A stretch of 64,000 nucleotides of DNA from positions 432,102 to 496,101 of the forward strand of contig BDIU01000146.1 of NCBI GenBank assembly GCA_002118135.1, in the 5' to 3' direction. The notes under the pieces are model-generated. The model saw nothing but the letters and a program-made list of their open reading frames with translations. It did not search any database and had not been told where the DNA came from. This stretch comes from Trebouxia sp. TZW2008. Taxonomy: Eukaryota > Chlorophyta > Trebouxiophyceae > Trebouxiales > Trebouxiaceae. The translations under genes were made by a program, and so were the position numbers. Shown in pieces: positions 1 to 12,433 of this stretch; the first letter of the stretch is position 1; each line of letters starts with the position of its first letter.

Positions 1-2058
1 GCAGCAGGAGCTCAGCCTCAACCAAGTGACTGCAGCAGCCATGTTGCGCAGTCTTATCCCTGTGGTGGAGTTGCGGAAATCCTGGTACAAGGATGACAAA
101 GAGAACCTTATAGCAGAGCTTTTAGGTTTGTGCTGTGGCTTGCTCTTAAGGCAAATAATGATGATGATGATGATGATAAATAGTAATAATAATAATCATC
201 ATTACACTTTCCAGCAAGAGTGCTAGGTGTATGTGGCTCCTGGAGTCAAGGCAAAGCTGATGCAACACTGTCAATGCCGCTGCATGGAGCAGTTTTCCAT
301 CAAATCTAGTCAAGTGATGTCTCAAAGGCGCAGCTGCAGGCATTCTGATGTGTACGCTCTACCAGATGACCAGATGCATATTGCACACACTGTTGCGTGG
401 ACAGAGGGATTGAATGAGTTTGCAATGCTGTAGAAAGTGCATTGCGTTCTTGTCAAGCGTCAGTGCTCCTTTGTGCTGACCTTTTGTGCTGTCCTCTGCA
501 AGCATGAACAAGCAAATGGAATGCTTTGTCATGCAGATGCGTTTTTGAGCTCAATCGAGACGCTGCAGAAGGACGAGCTCTGGGGTCCTTTATTGTTTGA
601 GGCAGCCAAGACCACAGCCTGGAGCGAAGACTCAGCCATGGACCTGAAGATGCTTGAGCACAGCTGCTTTGGCAACTTCATATACCATGGTGCTGAGCAC
701 TGCATACACAAGTGCTTGTTTGTGCGGGTAAGTCCTTCCAGCAGCGCTTGTATGAGGTGTGTTTGTTTACAAACGCCTTGCCTTTAGCTGGGTGGCCCCT
801 TGACATGTACAGACGTCGAGGCTACTGTCTGTGTGGTTTGTGCTTGTGAGCAGTGGCACAACACGTCACCTGCCTGTCTTTGACTTGCGTCGGCAACATC
901 ACCCAACAAGAGAGTATGAGATGGCTTTCCTGCGGGCAGACGGAACCAGGCATGTTGTGTGCTGAACAGGACCGTGCTGATGACAGTCCAGAGCGCAGCA
1001 ATCAGGAGCCTGGTACAACAGCCATTGAGAAATTGCTGGCTGATGAAGAGCAACGTGCTGCTGCCAAATAGTCCAAAAAGCAGAAGCAAAAGGCAAAGAA
1101 GCAGAGGCAGCAAGATCAGTTGCGGCAGCAGCAGGAAGCACAGTTGCAGCAGCAGCAGCAGCATGAAAAGCAGTTGCAGCAGCAGCATAGGAAGCAGTTG
1201 TGGAAGCAGCAAGAAGCACAACTGCAGCAGCAGCGGGAAGCGCAGTTGCAGCAGCAGCATGAAGAGCAGCTGCAACAGCAGCAGAAAGAGCAGTTGCAAC
1301 AGCAGCATGAAGAGCAGCTGCAACAGCAGCAGAAAGAGCAGTTGCAGCAGCAGCATGAGGAGGAATTGCTGCAGCAGCATACACAGCAGCAGCAGCTAGT
1401 AAAGGAGCAAGAGCAATTGCGACAACAGCAGCAAAAAGCTGACGCGCAGCAGCAACAGCAGACAGATGGGCGGAGCTTGCACCCAGCTGTGTGTAGTTTA
1501 GAGGCATCAGCGCCAGCTCAAGTCAGGTCAGATGGTGAGGCAAGCATGCTATCAGCCAGAACTGCAGATTTCATGCAGCAGGCTGTTGATGAGAGCCCTT
1601 CTAGCAGCAGCAGCAGCAGTCAGGACTTCCTCAGCAATCTTTTGTGCTGCCCATTGACACAGGTGATTGCACACGGCTCCTGCACTTTCACCATGAGTTT
1701 GCCAGCATCTGTTTGCCCTTGCAAAGTTTATCACAAAAGGTTAACAATTTTAGATTAAAGTCTTTGTCCAAGTATCTCTGCTCACTTGGCTGCATGCATA
1801 TATGCATCTGCAAGACTCATAATGGCAGCATTGACAGGCTGCAAGATGCCAGCTAAAGCTGCAGCTTCTTGTCCACAGGAAGTGATGGTGAACCCGGCTG
1901 TTGCTGCTGATGGGTACACCTATGAGAGGAGTGCCATAGAGGCCTGGCTGGCAGATCACACTGCCTCACCAATCACCGGCAAACCATTGAAGCATATGCG
2001 CATTGTGGACAACATTCTGATCAGGGGCATTCTCAACACACAGAGCAAAGACGCATAA
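1..2058 (+). CDS. U-box E3 ubiquitin ligase-like protein, polyQ/coiled-coil, 5' partial
   Basis: The last two exons are clear. One ends at 1662 (donor GTGATT) and the final one is 1879-2058 (acceptor CACAG, stop TAA). Joined in phase 0 they read CCPLTQ/EVMVNPAVAADGYTYER, then AIEAWLADH and SPITGKPL, which is a complete U-box, the E2-binding RING-like fold of ubiquitin ligases. Before it lies a long Q-rich helix (about 1075-1480, repeats of QLQQQHEEQ type), a serine run and, from about 969, a charged segment EKLLADEEQRAAAK. An in-frame TAG at 1069-1071 separates that segment from SKKQKQKAKKQRQQ. An upstream exon of unknown family is likely near 567-728 (LWGPLLFEAAKTTAWSED). The gene starts outside the window. 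Substrate is unknown. A nonsense-mutated allele is possible. Confidence 0.75.
160..206. repeat. Trinucleotide microsatellite (ATG)n/(AAT)n
   Basis: Short run of ATG then AAT triplets in a presumed intron of the U-box gene. Confidence 0.9.
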
Positions 2059-3372
2059 TGCTCATGCATTTGCACTACGCGGGCATGTTGAGTAGCACGC
2101 TTGGGATGGCTGGCTTCCAATCAGCAAGGTGACTCGACTTGCTTAGGTTTGATAGCATGCATGGAAGAGATTTTGGTACATTGCACATGGTACAGTGCAT
2201 CCTGCTGACATCGGTTACATGCACGTCAGCAATCTCGTAGAAGTAGCTGTAGAATGACCCTTGAGCATCTGTCCATGCATTTCGAAACTTGCGTGTGACC
2301 TTTGCACTGTACTGCCTGTGTTCACAAGGTCCAGCTGGCAACAAGCCGTCTAGCAGCAATCATGACTTTGTGACCCACATGCAGAGCATGGGTTTGTGGC
2401 TCTGCCCTTGGTCACCCGCTGTCAAAAGACAGATGCTTGTGATGCAAGACACTTTTTGATAGACATGTGAGCAGCCAACACAGCGTGCAATCTTGAAGCC
2501 AATAGCACCAGGTGTACAGCACATGTCTGTTGCCAAATTGCTGACTCGTTATTGCAGTTCTACCAAGCGTCAGGTTTGACGGTTTGTGAAGACAGATGCT
2601 TCCTGGCAGCTTGAGATTTAGCAGTCTCTGGCTTACAGTCAAAAATCAGACAGGATCACGTGCTGAACACCGGGCTTCAAGACAGTGATAGCTAAAGGAG
2701 TTTCAAGAGACAGCAAATCAAGGCTATGCATCTGCATCTTGAGCAGTTGATTGAAGATCTTCAATCTAGAGCAACAGACAACAAACAGGATCTGTCTTGT
2801 GGGTGGTCAGCAGCTTAATTCCAGTCAGCCGCTACATGAGAGACAGTGCAGCAGCACAATAACAGCTGTTGATGTGACCAGCAGGTCCTGCATATTTTTG
2901 TTCTGAACCATATGCGTGCTCGGTAACACACACTTGGGTCATACTCTTTCATGATTGACTCATACCCCAACTGTAATAGCTTGGTGCAAGGCATGTGAAA
3001 TACAACACTAATGCGTCAGTTCCCAATTGTATACACATCTGATGATGTACATGTCGTATGCCCGGCAGCTGTATACTATTGGTATGTATACATACTCAAC
3101 ACAACGAGAGAGAGAGAGAGGGTAATTTTAGATGCTTTAGCCAGCCAACTAGCAGGCTGATCACATGTGCCGCACTGTGGAAAATTAAATGACTGTATGT
3201 CCATGAAAATTCAGGCAGTCTATGACATAGTGAAACACCCCCAAATGATTATGTTGCGCAAATTATCTCGTCTCGACACACCTTCAAACAATTGCATGAA
3301 GCAGACCAACAGGCTCACTGCACGCAGTGCGCGAGGGTGCAGGTGTAAGGGTTTGAGGAAACCCTTACTCCC
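2059..3372. other. Intergenic, U-box 3' flank and HSP90 upstream region
   Basis: No convincing coding sequence on either strand. It holds the presumed U-box 3' UTR and a short (GA)n run at about 3108-3120. Small open frames here lack splice-consistent neighbours or family motifs. Confidence 0.6.
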
Positions 3373-3385
3373 TTCTGGAAATTTC
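3373..3385 (+). promoter_or_regulatory. Heat-shock element (three perfect alternating units)
   Basis: TTC (3373-3375), GAA (3378-3380) and TTC (3383-3385) are spaced exactly 5 bp apart in alternating orientation, the HSF trimer site. A further GAA at 3358-3360 stays in the same 5-bp register. It lies 18 bp upstream of a TATA box and 129 bp upstream of the HSP90 start codon. Confidence 0.85.
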
Positions 3386-3402
3386 TTAGTCGGCGACCGC
3401 GG

Positions 3403-3408
3403 TATAAA
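3403..3408 (+). promoter_or_regulatory. TATA box of HSP90
   Basis: TATAAA 106 bp upstream of the ATG and just downstream of the heat-shock element. Transcription would be expected to start near 3430-3440, giving a 5' leader of roughly 75-85 nt. Confidence 0.7.
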
Positions 3409-3513
3409 CCTTTGCAGTAGTCTGGCGCCATTCACGCCGGCAATCACACCTTGCGCAACGTATTGTAGACATCAGTCTTGAACGAAGGTAGATCTTTGAG
3501 CAGCTTTGCAGCC

Positions 3514-6500
3514 ATGTCTGGGGAAGTCGAAACCTTCGCCTTTCAGGCCGAGATCAACCAGCTTTTGTCTTTGATTATCAACACCTTCTACTCCAACAAG
3601 GAAATTTTCCTTCGTGAGCTGATCTCAAATGCATCAGATGCTTTGGACAAGATCCGATTTGAGAGCCTTACAAACAAGGCAGTGCTGGAGAGCAACCCAG
3701 AGCTATACATTCACATCATTCCTGACAAGACAAACAACACCATCACGATCGTGGACTCTGGCATTGGCATGACCAAGGCAGACTTGGTACGCTACGATAC
3801 GTGGCCTGCAACGATTTCACTCTTCATCGCTTGGCATCGCAGACGTTTGACAGGCCACATAAACGAATGCTGATCTCGGTGCCTCGTTTTTTCCGCAGGT
3901 CAACAACTTGGGTACGATCGCAAGATCTGGCACCAAGGCATTCATGGAGGCTTTGTCCGCCGGCGCAGACATTGCCATGATTGGTCAGTTCGGTGTCGGT
4001 TTCTACTCCGCCTACCTTGTAGCCGAGAAGGTCACAGTTATCACAAAGCACAACGATGACGAGCAGTACATTTGGGAGTCACAGGCAGGAGGCTCCTTCA
4101 CCATCGCACGTCACGATGAGGACCCTCTTGGTCGTGGAACCAAAATCATCCTCTACCTGAAGGTCAGCAAACCTGCAGACTAGTCACCTGTGTTGTAATA
4201 TGCAGCCTCGCTCATGATGCTGATCATGCCATCACTTTGTGACATCAGCCTGGGACATACAAACCTCATTGCAGCATGTGGTCAACTATCTGTGTGCAAA
4301 TTACCTGTCACACCCACAAGGGCTTCTGGTATTAGCCTTATTGCAGATTCATGTTATCATTCGCTGACATCAGCCTCGGACATGGAAAGGTCTATGCAGT
4401 ATGTGATGCACTGTTGGATGTGAGTCAAATGCCACACCCACAAAGAACTTTTGGAGTGAGCGCCTTTGTGTTGACATCATGCTTGCTGATTACAGGAGGA
4501 CCAGCTTGAGTACCTCGAGGAGCGCCGTCTGAAGGATCTTGTCAAGAAGCACAGCGAGTTCATCAGCTACCCCATCTCTCTATGGACTGAGAAGACTACT
4601 GAGAAAGAGGTTTCCGATGACGAGGTATGCATTGGCAATCAACAGACTTTTTGTTGCCTCACTTCAAGGCCCCACTTTTTGGCATGTGCCTCAGCATGGT
4701 TTGTCCTGGTCAGCTTGCTGGTCCTACTGAAGTCACGCCTCAGTGCAACTGCCTCACCTTGGCCTGGACCTCTTTGCAGCTTCTGTTGAGCGGCTGTGAG
4801 CATGGCAACAATGCTCATGCAGCACATATTTTTACTCCTGGCAGCTCTAGTCTGCACTTCGCTATGCCTGTTAGGTCACCTCTACCTTACTGTATCTCTC
4901 CTTGTGTCAGAACTACAAAGAATTGTATCCCGTACCCTTTTGGGCAAAGGCCATGTTGATGGTTACGGCATGAACAATGAGTGATCATGATACTGGGTGT
5001 GCAGGAGGAGGCACCCAAGGAAGAAGACGACGAGGAGAAGATTGAGGAGGTGAAGGATGAGGAGGAGACCAAGGAGAAAAAAAAGAAGAAGGTGCTGCTT
5101 CTTTGCCTCTGTGTGTCGCTGTTTTGGGTATTGCTGTTGTGGGTGTTGGCCTGTCTGCAGCCATCATGCCAGCACTCTTGACAGGATCTCCGCAGCTGAG
5201 TTGGAATATGTGCAGCTTTATATGGCAATTCTGGGTTGCTGTCGTCACAGCAGGCATCTTACTTTACTGTGCTTCTACCATGAGCAGTGCAACTGTATCT
5301 GTGCTGCATGCAGTCTGGCACGTGCTGTAAGCTGTCTCTTGCTGTGGCCAATTTCAGCAGAGTCTCTCTTGGAAACTGTGAGCAGCCTTCAAATAATGAT
5401 GCTCCTTGTAGGTAAAGGAGGTCAGCCATGAGTGGGCCCTGGTGAACAAGCAGAAGCCCATCTGGATGAGGAATCCAGAGGAGATCACCAAGGATGAGTA
5501 CGCTGCCTTCTACAAGTCCCTGTCCAACGACTGGGAGGACCACCTGGCAACCAAGCACTTTAGCATTGAGGGACAGCTCGAGTTCAAGAGTGTGCTGTTT
5601 GTACCCAAGTGAGTGTTTTCTGCTTACAGTCAATGACAGCGTGCAGCGTCGATGTTGGATTGAGACACTATGGCTTGCTGGACACAGCTACCACACCTTG
5701 TTTAATGTGTGGCCACTGCAGCCAGCAAGCCTCAATGGTGCTGCTTTGCAAGTCCAAATTGCAACTCAAACTACAGCCGACCATCCACTGCACAATTTGC
5801 TTCAATGGCTTGCTGGAGTCCAACTGTGCATCACTGGACACCAGCAAGCCGTTGAAGCAAAGTTGTTTGCTGTGGATTTATTTGAGTCCCCTGATCAGCA
5901 GCGTTGCTGCTTGTTACAGCTAATGTCAATCAGGTAAATCCATGTCATGCACTTTGTACTGACAGGTTACATTTGCAAAGAGCAAAGGCCTGTCTGGTCG
6001 CCTGCGCTAGTGGCTGCTCTTGTTGCTGAATGCAGTCTGTATGCAGCAGCCAGCTGCATTTTCTTCACTCAGCCAAACAGTGCATGGCATACATTTCAGT
6101 GGTCAAATGAGGCGTGTGGGTGCAATAAGCTCTTTGGTGGATTGCAGACATACTTTGCATTTGATGTTTCTTCGCAATGTGGGGAGGACAGCAAGTGTGC
6201 CTGCATCTGCTGTGGCACAAATGGCAGGCTTGCAACACCTGTGCCTTGTAGCCGACGCAGACACACCTGAATGTCCTCCCCACAGGAGCATCATGGCTGG
6301 TGTTGTCAGCTGACTTCCAATAGTTGGCAGCCAGCTGCAAACTGGCTGTCTGCCTCTGAAGTTTGCAGCAGCACACACAATTGTTTGTTCCTTTTGATGT
6401 TATTGTTAATATGCTGAAGCTGTGTGCTGCCGTCTACGAATGCTTTAGATTGCTCTGCATTAGCAAGACTCTACATTCAGATCCATCTGCAAGACTTGAC

Positions 6501-9500
6501 AGTCAACATATCTATGACAGTAGAGTATCACTGCAGCAATTAGTCACATTCTGATTCTGTGCTGGTGTTTGCAGGCGTGCACCTTTTGACTTGTTTGACA
6601 CCAAGAAGAAGCAGAACAACATCAAGCTGTACGTCAGGAGGGTGTTCATCATGGACAACTGTGATGAGCTCATCCCTGAGTACCTTGGCTTTGTCAAGGG
6701 CATTGTTGACAGTGAGGATTTGCCCCTCAACATCTCCCGTGAGATGCTGCAGCAGAACAAGATCTTGAAGGTACTGTCTGCCGCTCAATGCAGTCATTGT
6801 CTCTTGATGCTTTTTGGGCTCAGCGCAATGGTAGCACAAAGGCAACAAACTCAGACATTGTGGGCAAAGGTTATGTTCACGTGCTACACAGCACCACATC
6901 TCAATCTGGCTGCTGCACCTAGAAAATGCTGCTCATATCATCATCTACGGTGCTGCTGTGTCCTGTCTCACTTCACTGACTGTAGCGCTCACCTCAGAAC
7001 TCACCACATGATTCTGCAAAGCTGAATGCATACTGTTGTATGATTCTGCAAAGCTAAATGCATACTGTTGTATGCTCATGTCTGGTGACCATGTGCAGGT
7101 TATCCGCAAGAACATCGTCAAGAAGTGCTTGGAGATGTTCACAGAGATCGCAGAGAACAAGGATGACTACAACAAGTTCTATGAGAACTTTGGCAAGAAC
7201 TTGAAGCTGGGCATTCACGAGGACTCTCAGAACAGAGCCAAGATGGCTGAGCTGTTGAGGTGGGGACTCGCTTCTACCTGCTGATTTGCAGCTGTTGTCA
7301 TGATTTTCTTGCTACGATTTCAGCTCAGTGATATTGCTTTTGTGAATGATGCTGTTCCACAGCCTTTCTGGCTGGCATTAGCTTCTTATGGCATGTCCAA
7401 GAACGCGCCAGGTTGCAGCTAAGTGATCTCAACCAATTGGTTCAGTGCCTGTGCTGCCATTTGGTCTAGTGCCTGTGTTCTGGGAGAACATTGATGTTTT
7501 GCCGTAATCATCTGGCGTTCAGTTCATGTCAGAATGCGTACCAGCCAAGCAACAGTCATGCTCAACTGCAGCTCAGCTCATGTTGCCTGATACATTGACA
7601 CCTGTCTATCATGACTGCAGGTATCACAGCACCAAGTCTGGTGAGGAGATGACCAGCTTGAAGGACTACGTGACCCGCATGAAGGAAGGCCAGTCCAGCA
7701 TCTACTACATCACTGGTGAAAGCAGGAAGGCTGTGGAGCACTCTCCCTTCATTGAGAAACTCAGGAAGAGAAGTCTTGAGGTCAGTTTGTCATCCCTGGT
7801 CTCTTTCATGTGCCCTGTTCATACCTGCACCTTGTGTTGATTGGCGGCCAGAGTCAACTACAAAGATACTACCCTTGACCCTGTACCTCTTAATCCCAAA
7901 GGTGCAGAGCATTCCAGGGTATCATCAATTTCATGATGTTTTTTTTTGTTTCTCAAGATGACATTGAGAACCTCAGGACAAGCTTCAGGTGGGTGTTTTT
8001 GTCACACCCCCAAGTCATGTCTGCATGCTGCTTGTATCAGCAGCGCTGCCCTAACTTTGAGCAAGCCATACTGTCATCTGGCATGCACAGAAGGTTGATC
8101 ATTGCTAAAGCCTCCTGCACTCAGGCCTATGAGCCCATGAAGTTGGGGCATTGATGAGCATTCTGTGCATGCTATGTGACAATATGGCTGACTTGAGCGC
8201 TGACATCTGTATGTGCTTTGCGGTGTCAGTCTGACTCAGAACAGGTGCTCAGTTGCAAGCCCAGGACTGCTACAGTCTCAAACAGCTGGACTGCAAGTGA
8301 ATACTGTTTCGCATGTCGTGCTGGCTGGCCGTGCAGGCAACAATCAAGTCTGTTCCTTAGGTCTCCTTGTGAGTCAATCGTTGCAGCAGATTGTTGCAGT
8401 CTTCTTACCTTTTGACTGTGAGCTTTTCACGCCTAGATGACTTGAAGTCAGCTCACCCTGCTTATTCGCTTTCAGATGTCTAGTCTGTGTCCTCTGCCCA
8501 TACACACTTGCGTTGCTGCTTGTCAATTATGTTGACAGCAGCTTGAGACAGTATCATTCTGGCTTACACTGCTAGGCACTGCCATCTGTGACTTGCGCTA
8601 GGAAGTCTGCCAAGTCACATACAAGTCCCTTACTCAGGCTTGATTGCATTGACTGATGTGTCGAGTTATTAATCTACATTCCAGGGTGAGACTGATAAGG
8701 AGAGCGAAATTTTAATGTACACTTCACCAACCTAAGCTGTATGCCTGTGTTGATTGATTGGTTCCGAACGCTGTGCAGGTGCTGTACATGGTTGACCCCA
8801 TTGACGAGTACGCCGTCCAGCAGCTGAAGGAGTACGACGGCAAGAAGCTGGTGTGTGTGACCAAGGAGGGCCTGCAGCTGGATGAGACTGAGGATGAGAA
8901 GAAGAACAAGGAGGAGGTGAAGGCTCAGTTTGAGGGCCTGTGCACCTTGATGAAGGACATCCTGTCAGAGAAGGTTGAGAAGGTAGGCTTCTGACCGTGA
9001 CTGTGTCAAATGGCTGCCTGCATATCTTGTGCAGTGGTAATCGGTTTCAAGGGCTGGTCCACCTTGAAGGTTTTGTCAGAGAAGGTTGAGAAGGTAGGCT
9101 TGAGCGCAACACACAGCTGACCTGGTTGAGCATTGAGCACTGGTTAGCATGTATCATCCAGATGGTGAATGCATGATGCTTTGACTGTTTGCACAAGATT
9201 TTCCAGTCCACTGGTTGTCAAGTCAACATATTCAGTATTCAGTACCACAGCTTGGGTGCTGCATGGACAAGTCCTCTGTTGCTGCAGCTCGCTGTATCAG
9301 ATTGCATTCTTCACAGCCACAAATGTGCTGGTCATTCAATCTCCTTGAACATCTCCTCATATGGCCATTTCTGCTGCAGGTCATTGTATCAGACCGCATT
9401 GTAGACAGTCCCTGTGTGCTGGTGACTGGAGAGTATGGGTGGAGTGCAAACATGGAGCGTATCATGAAGGCACAGGCGCTTCGGGATAACAGCATGAGCG

Positions 9501-10491
9501 CTTACATGTCCTCCAAGAAGACTCTGGAGATCAACCCAGACAATGCGATCATGCAGGTCAGGCTTAGGATATTTATGCTGCTTGTTTTGCTTTACCGCCG
9601 GAACACAGGTCTAGTTTGCTCTACGTATGCTGCTTTGCTTGCCTCAGTGCTTGTGGAGGGTTTGTCACGGCATTGGCTTTGCCCCAGCGTTGTGGGACTG
9701 ATTCTAATGCTTGTGTCGGCATCTTGTCACACTGCTCTGTATCATGCAAAAATGCTGATGAAAAAATGTCTGCAACTGCATAGCTGCCCATTAATCTCGT
9801 TGCTGTTCGAAAGTAGCCCTGCAGGGTTCTGCTGTCTGTTGACTGTATGATGCAGTGGTGATTACTGCTGCTGCGTTGTTGCCGGACGTTAGCAAATGTG
9901 GTCAGATGCCTTCCAGTGCTTTCTCTGTGCGTGAGTGACTCCTGCTGATTTCTGCTGCTTTGCCTTCTGCAGGAGCTGCGCAAGCGTGCGGATGCTGACA
10001 AGAGCGACAAGACAGTGAAGGACCTGGTGTTGCTGCTGCATGAGACTGCCCTGCTTACATCTGGCTTCAGCTTGGATGAGCCAAGCACCTTTGGCACAAG
10101 AATCCACAGGTATGTCATTGCTCATATTCCGTATGTTGTGTCCTGCCTTTTGCCATGCGATGTTGCACTTGCCGTCTTGCATGCAGTTGTTCTCTCCTAA
10201 TAGTGATGTTCCAGATAACAGTGCCATCTGGCTAGCATGGGTATGTCATTGATTGCTCATTAATGATGTGTTACGCTACTCAGCAGGATTGCCAAGTGCT
10301 GAACAAGCAAGACTAGTGTCCAGTGAGTTTCAAAAGCAAGTTGTTGACATCCACTGTCTTCTGGCTGCAGGATGATCAAGTTGGGATTGAGCATTGATGA
10401 GGATGACACAGTCGGTGAGGATGCTGATGAGGACCTGCCACCACTAGAAGAGAATGTCGATGAGGGCAGCAGAATGGAGGAGGTCGACTAG
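3514..10491 (+). CDS. HSP90: Cytosolic heat shock protein 90
   Basis: Twelve exons join in phase to 701 residues, the usual length for cytosolic HSP90: 3514-3786, 3899-4162, 4496-4624, 5005-5091, 5412-5608, 6575-6770, 7099-7259, 7621-7780, 8779-8982, 9380-9556, 9973-10109, 10371-10491. The N-terminal GHKL ATPase shows [14 protein letters not shown] (catalytic Glu, Mg-binding Asn), IVDSGIGMT and GQFGVGFYS. Exon 4 encodes the acidic/lysine charged linker. The middle domain has [11 protein letters not shown] with the catalytic Arg. The protein ends in MEEVD, the docking site for TPR co-chaperones, which marks it as cytosolic rather than plastid or ER. It is an ATP-driven client-folding chaperone. 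The promoter has a perfect heat-shock element and a TATA box. Several introns contain damaged copies of neighbouring exon edges. Confidence 0.98.
4225..4470 (+). repeat. Two-copy degenerate tandem repeat in HSP90 intron 2
   Basis: Two blocks of about 130 bp, each beginning TGACATCAGCCT and ending in a CACACCCACAA motif, follow each other. They are intronic and non-coding. Confidence 0.7.
7009..7072 (+). repeat. 32-bp tandem duplication in HSP90 intron 6
   Basis: Units 7009-7040 and 7041-7072 differ at one position. The repeat ends about 26 bp before the exon 7 acceptor. Confidence 0.9.
7955..7999 (+). repeat. Decayed copy of HSP90 exon 8 3' edge
   Basis: Resembles the end of exon 8 (ATTGAGAAACTCAGGA, with the splice donor) about 210 bp downstream of the original, within intron 8. 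It has lost the reading frame. Confidence 0.6.
9035..9102 (+). repeat. Copy of HSP90 exon 9 3' edge including the splice donor
   Basis: The stretch GTCAGAGAAGGTTGAGAAGG followed by TAGGCTT is identical to the exon 9/intron 9 junction (8966-8991) and is repeated about 112 bp later. Similarity extends upstream in degenerate form. It duplicates a functional 5' splice site inside the intron. Confidence 0.85.
10226..10258 (+). repeat. Copy of HSP90 exon 11 donor region
   Basis: GGTATGTCATTG plus TTGCTCAT repeats the exon 11 donor (10110 onward) about 128 bp downstream inside intron 11. Confidence 0.6.
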
Positions 10492-11048
10492 AGCATTTCT
10501 CAGCAAGTTCTGCCAGTTACAGAGTAGATTGCCAGGTTTACCTGTCATTTACAGCAGGTCATGCAGCAGAGTTGCTGTGTCTAGTTTGAGCGGTCAGCTT
10601 GAGCGTTACTAAAGCTTTACTTGCAGACAAGTCTGTCCCACTGGTGCCTTGCTTTTGCTTCCCCGCCCCAACTTGTACTCACCTTGTCAGCTGACTTGCT
10701 GGCATGGTCATGACATTGTTCATGACAGCCCAACACTTTGAAATGAATGCTTTTCAGACCGCACTTGTTCATTTGTGTGCTTTTCTTTGTAAGGAATCAC
10801 AAGCAATAATTGATGCAGTGGTGCAAACATTGGCACGATTGCACGGGACTGGTGACGTGCTTTGCGTTGAACACAGTAACATTGCATCAGTATGTTGCAG
10901 AGCACACTGTATGCGCATGTGCTGAGGCGTGCATGCAGTTTTGGCATTGAGCTGCTTCTTCAGAAGAAGAGCTAAAAGTGTAATTTGCGAAATTTTGAAA
11001 AGGCCACTTCGTTGCAGAGCTCGCAGCAGAGCACTTTGATCCGCAAGC
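10492..11048. other. HSP90 3' flank and SKA2 upstream region
   Basis: No coding sequence recognised. A TGTAA motif at 10788-10792, the usual chlorophyte polyadenylation signal, lies about 300 bp after the HSP90 stop and is a candidate 3' end signal. Confidence 0.4.
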
Positions 11049-12391
11049 ATGACAAGCCTGTCTGAGTCTGCCGACAGCTTAGTGTTAGGCTTGGAGAAAG
11101 CAGAGGCTGATCTGCAGGCCATAGCACATCGGCTTGAGGAAGGTTTCGAGCTGCAATACGGCCGACAGCAGGTTTGATCAGTTCTTTGGGTGTATTGACT
11201 GGCCCGAATCGACGCCTCTGACGTGCATATACCACTTGCAGGTCAACCCATGCACTCTAGCTCATCGGATTAGAAAACTTGAGAAGTAAGCAGGCTCGAG
11301 TGTTCTGCTGTGAGTAACTGCAGTGCAGACAACTCAGCTCCTTCGAGCGCAGGCAATTACCAGAAGTTCAAAGAGAATGCCGAGCACTGCTCACAGTCAA
11401 GCAGGTATAATATAGCACAAGCAGAGATCAAGCTTGCCAGACATGCACCTGCAGCTGAGGTGCACCTCCATGCAGGAGCTCATAGACAGCGCAAAAACTC
11501 AGCTGATTGGCAACCGCCAGGCATTGGAGAATCTTGAGCAGAAATCAGGCAGCACAGTGTCTGGCTCAACAGAAGTCTATGACGACTTCTCTTCAGCTGT
11601 TGCAGAATGGGACAAAAGCCTGGCATTGTCACAATCACACGGTATGCATGAAGCATGTCACTATCAGGTGCCCCAGTTCTGCCCTGTGGACTTGCTGACA
11701 TCACCATGCTTTGCAAAGTGACAAATTTGGTTGCAGATGCAAGAGACAGCAGCTTGAATCAAGCCCTCCTGGACAGCGTTTTGGAGACAGGGTGAGGCAT
11801 GCACACCAACTTAGTATGCATAGTACTGCACCAACAAATTTGCAAGTCAGCAGCCTATTGAAAGTGCTTGCAACAGACGGGTTCTTGCTGAGCAGATGAT
11901 CCGTTCATGATTGATGTAAGTGCATCACAGTCTATTGCCAAAAGCAGCAGTGCCAGCAGGATGTCTGCATGCACAATCAAGATCAACTTCGCCTTTTGCA
12001 GTGCTTTGTGTTGAATAAGCTGCCGTGAAGGGGATGTGCTGTGATGCAGAAATTAAATGATGAGCACCCTAGCAGCTGCCGCTCACACGTATGACATGCT
12101 GGTTGCTTCAGGCTACATATGAGCTGCAGTTCAGCCCAGTCATCTGTCAAATTGCTTAGGCTGTGACTGACAAATTTGAGGCGTCTGACTGCCATTTTGC
12201 TCAGAAACTGCAAATTATACTTTACATGGGTGCATGCTGTGCTGGGAGACTTGTCGGGTGATGACTACTGGGATGCTGCTCTGCCAGCCATCGCACCTGC
12301 AAATCAAATCACCTCTCACAGCACGCAAGGTGAAACTGATGTCATGTTGGCAACAGGCATGAGATACCAGGCTGTGATTCAAAGTGACTGA
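11049..12391 (+). CDS. SKA2: SKA2-like spindle and kinetochore-associated protein
   Basis: Exons 11049-11171, 11242-11285, 11329-11404, 11476-11641, 11737-11791 and, less surely, 12205-12391 join in phase to about 216 residues. The N-terminus (LEKAEADLQAIAHRLEEGFE, then NPCTLAHRIRKLEKQLS) and the following RALLTVKQELIDSAKTQLIG with GNRQALENL match the short coiled-coil plan of plant and animal SKA2. SKA2 forms with SKA1 and SKA3 the complex that couples kinetochores to microtubules. The C-terminal extension (DDFSSAVAEWDK, then GDDYWDAALPAI) goes beyond the usual length of about 120 residues. The last exon is inferred from phase alone, so the stop at 12391 is tentative. Confidence 0.7.
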
Positions 12392-12433
12392 CAGATGCGA
12401 GAAAGGCAAAACCCTTGATTGCCATTGGTCGAA

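Noticed and set aside
784..1507. Long minus-strand Leu- or Ala-rich open frames opposite the polyQ region
   Set aside because: They are the reverse complement of CAG-rich polyglutamine coding sequence. The plus strand leads in phase into a U-box.
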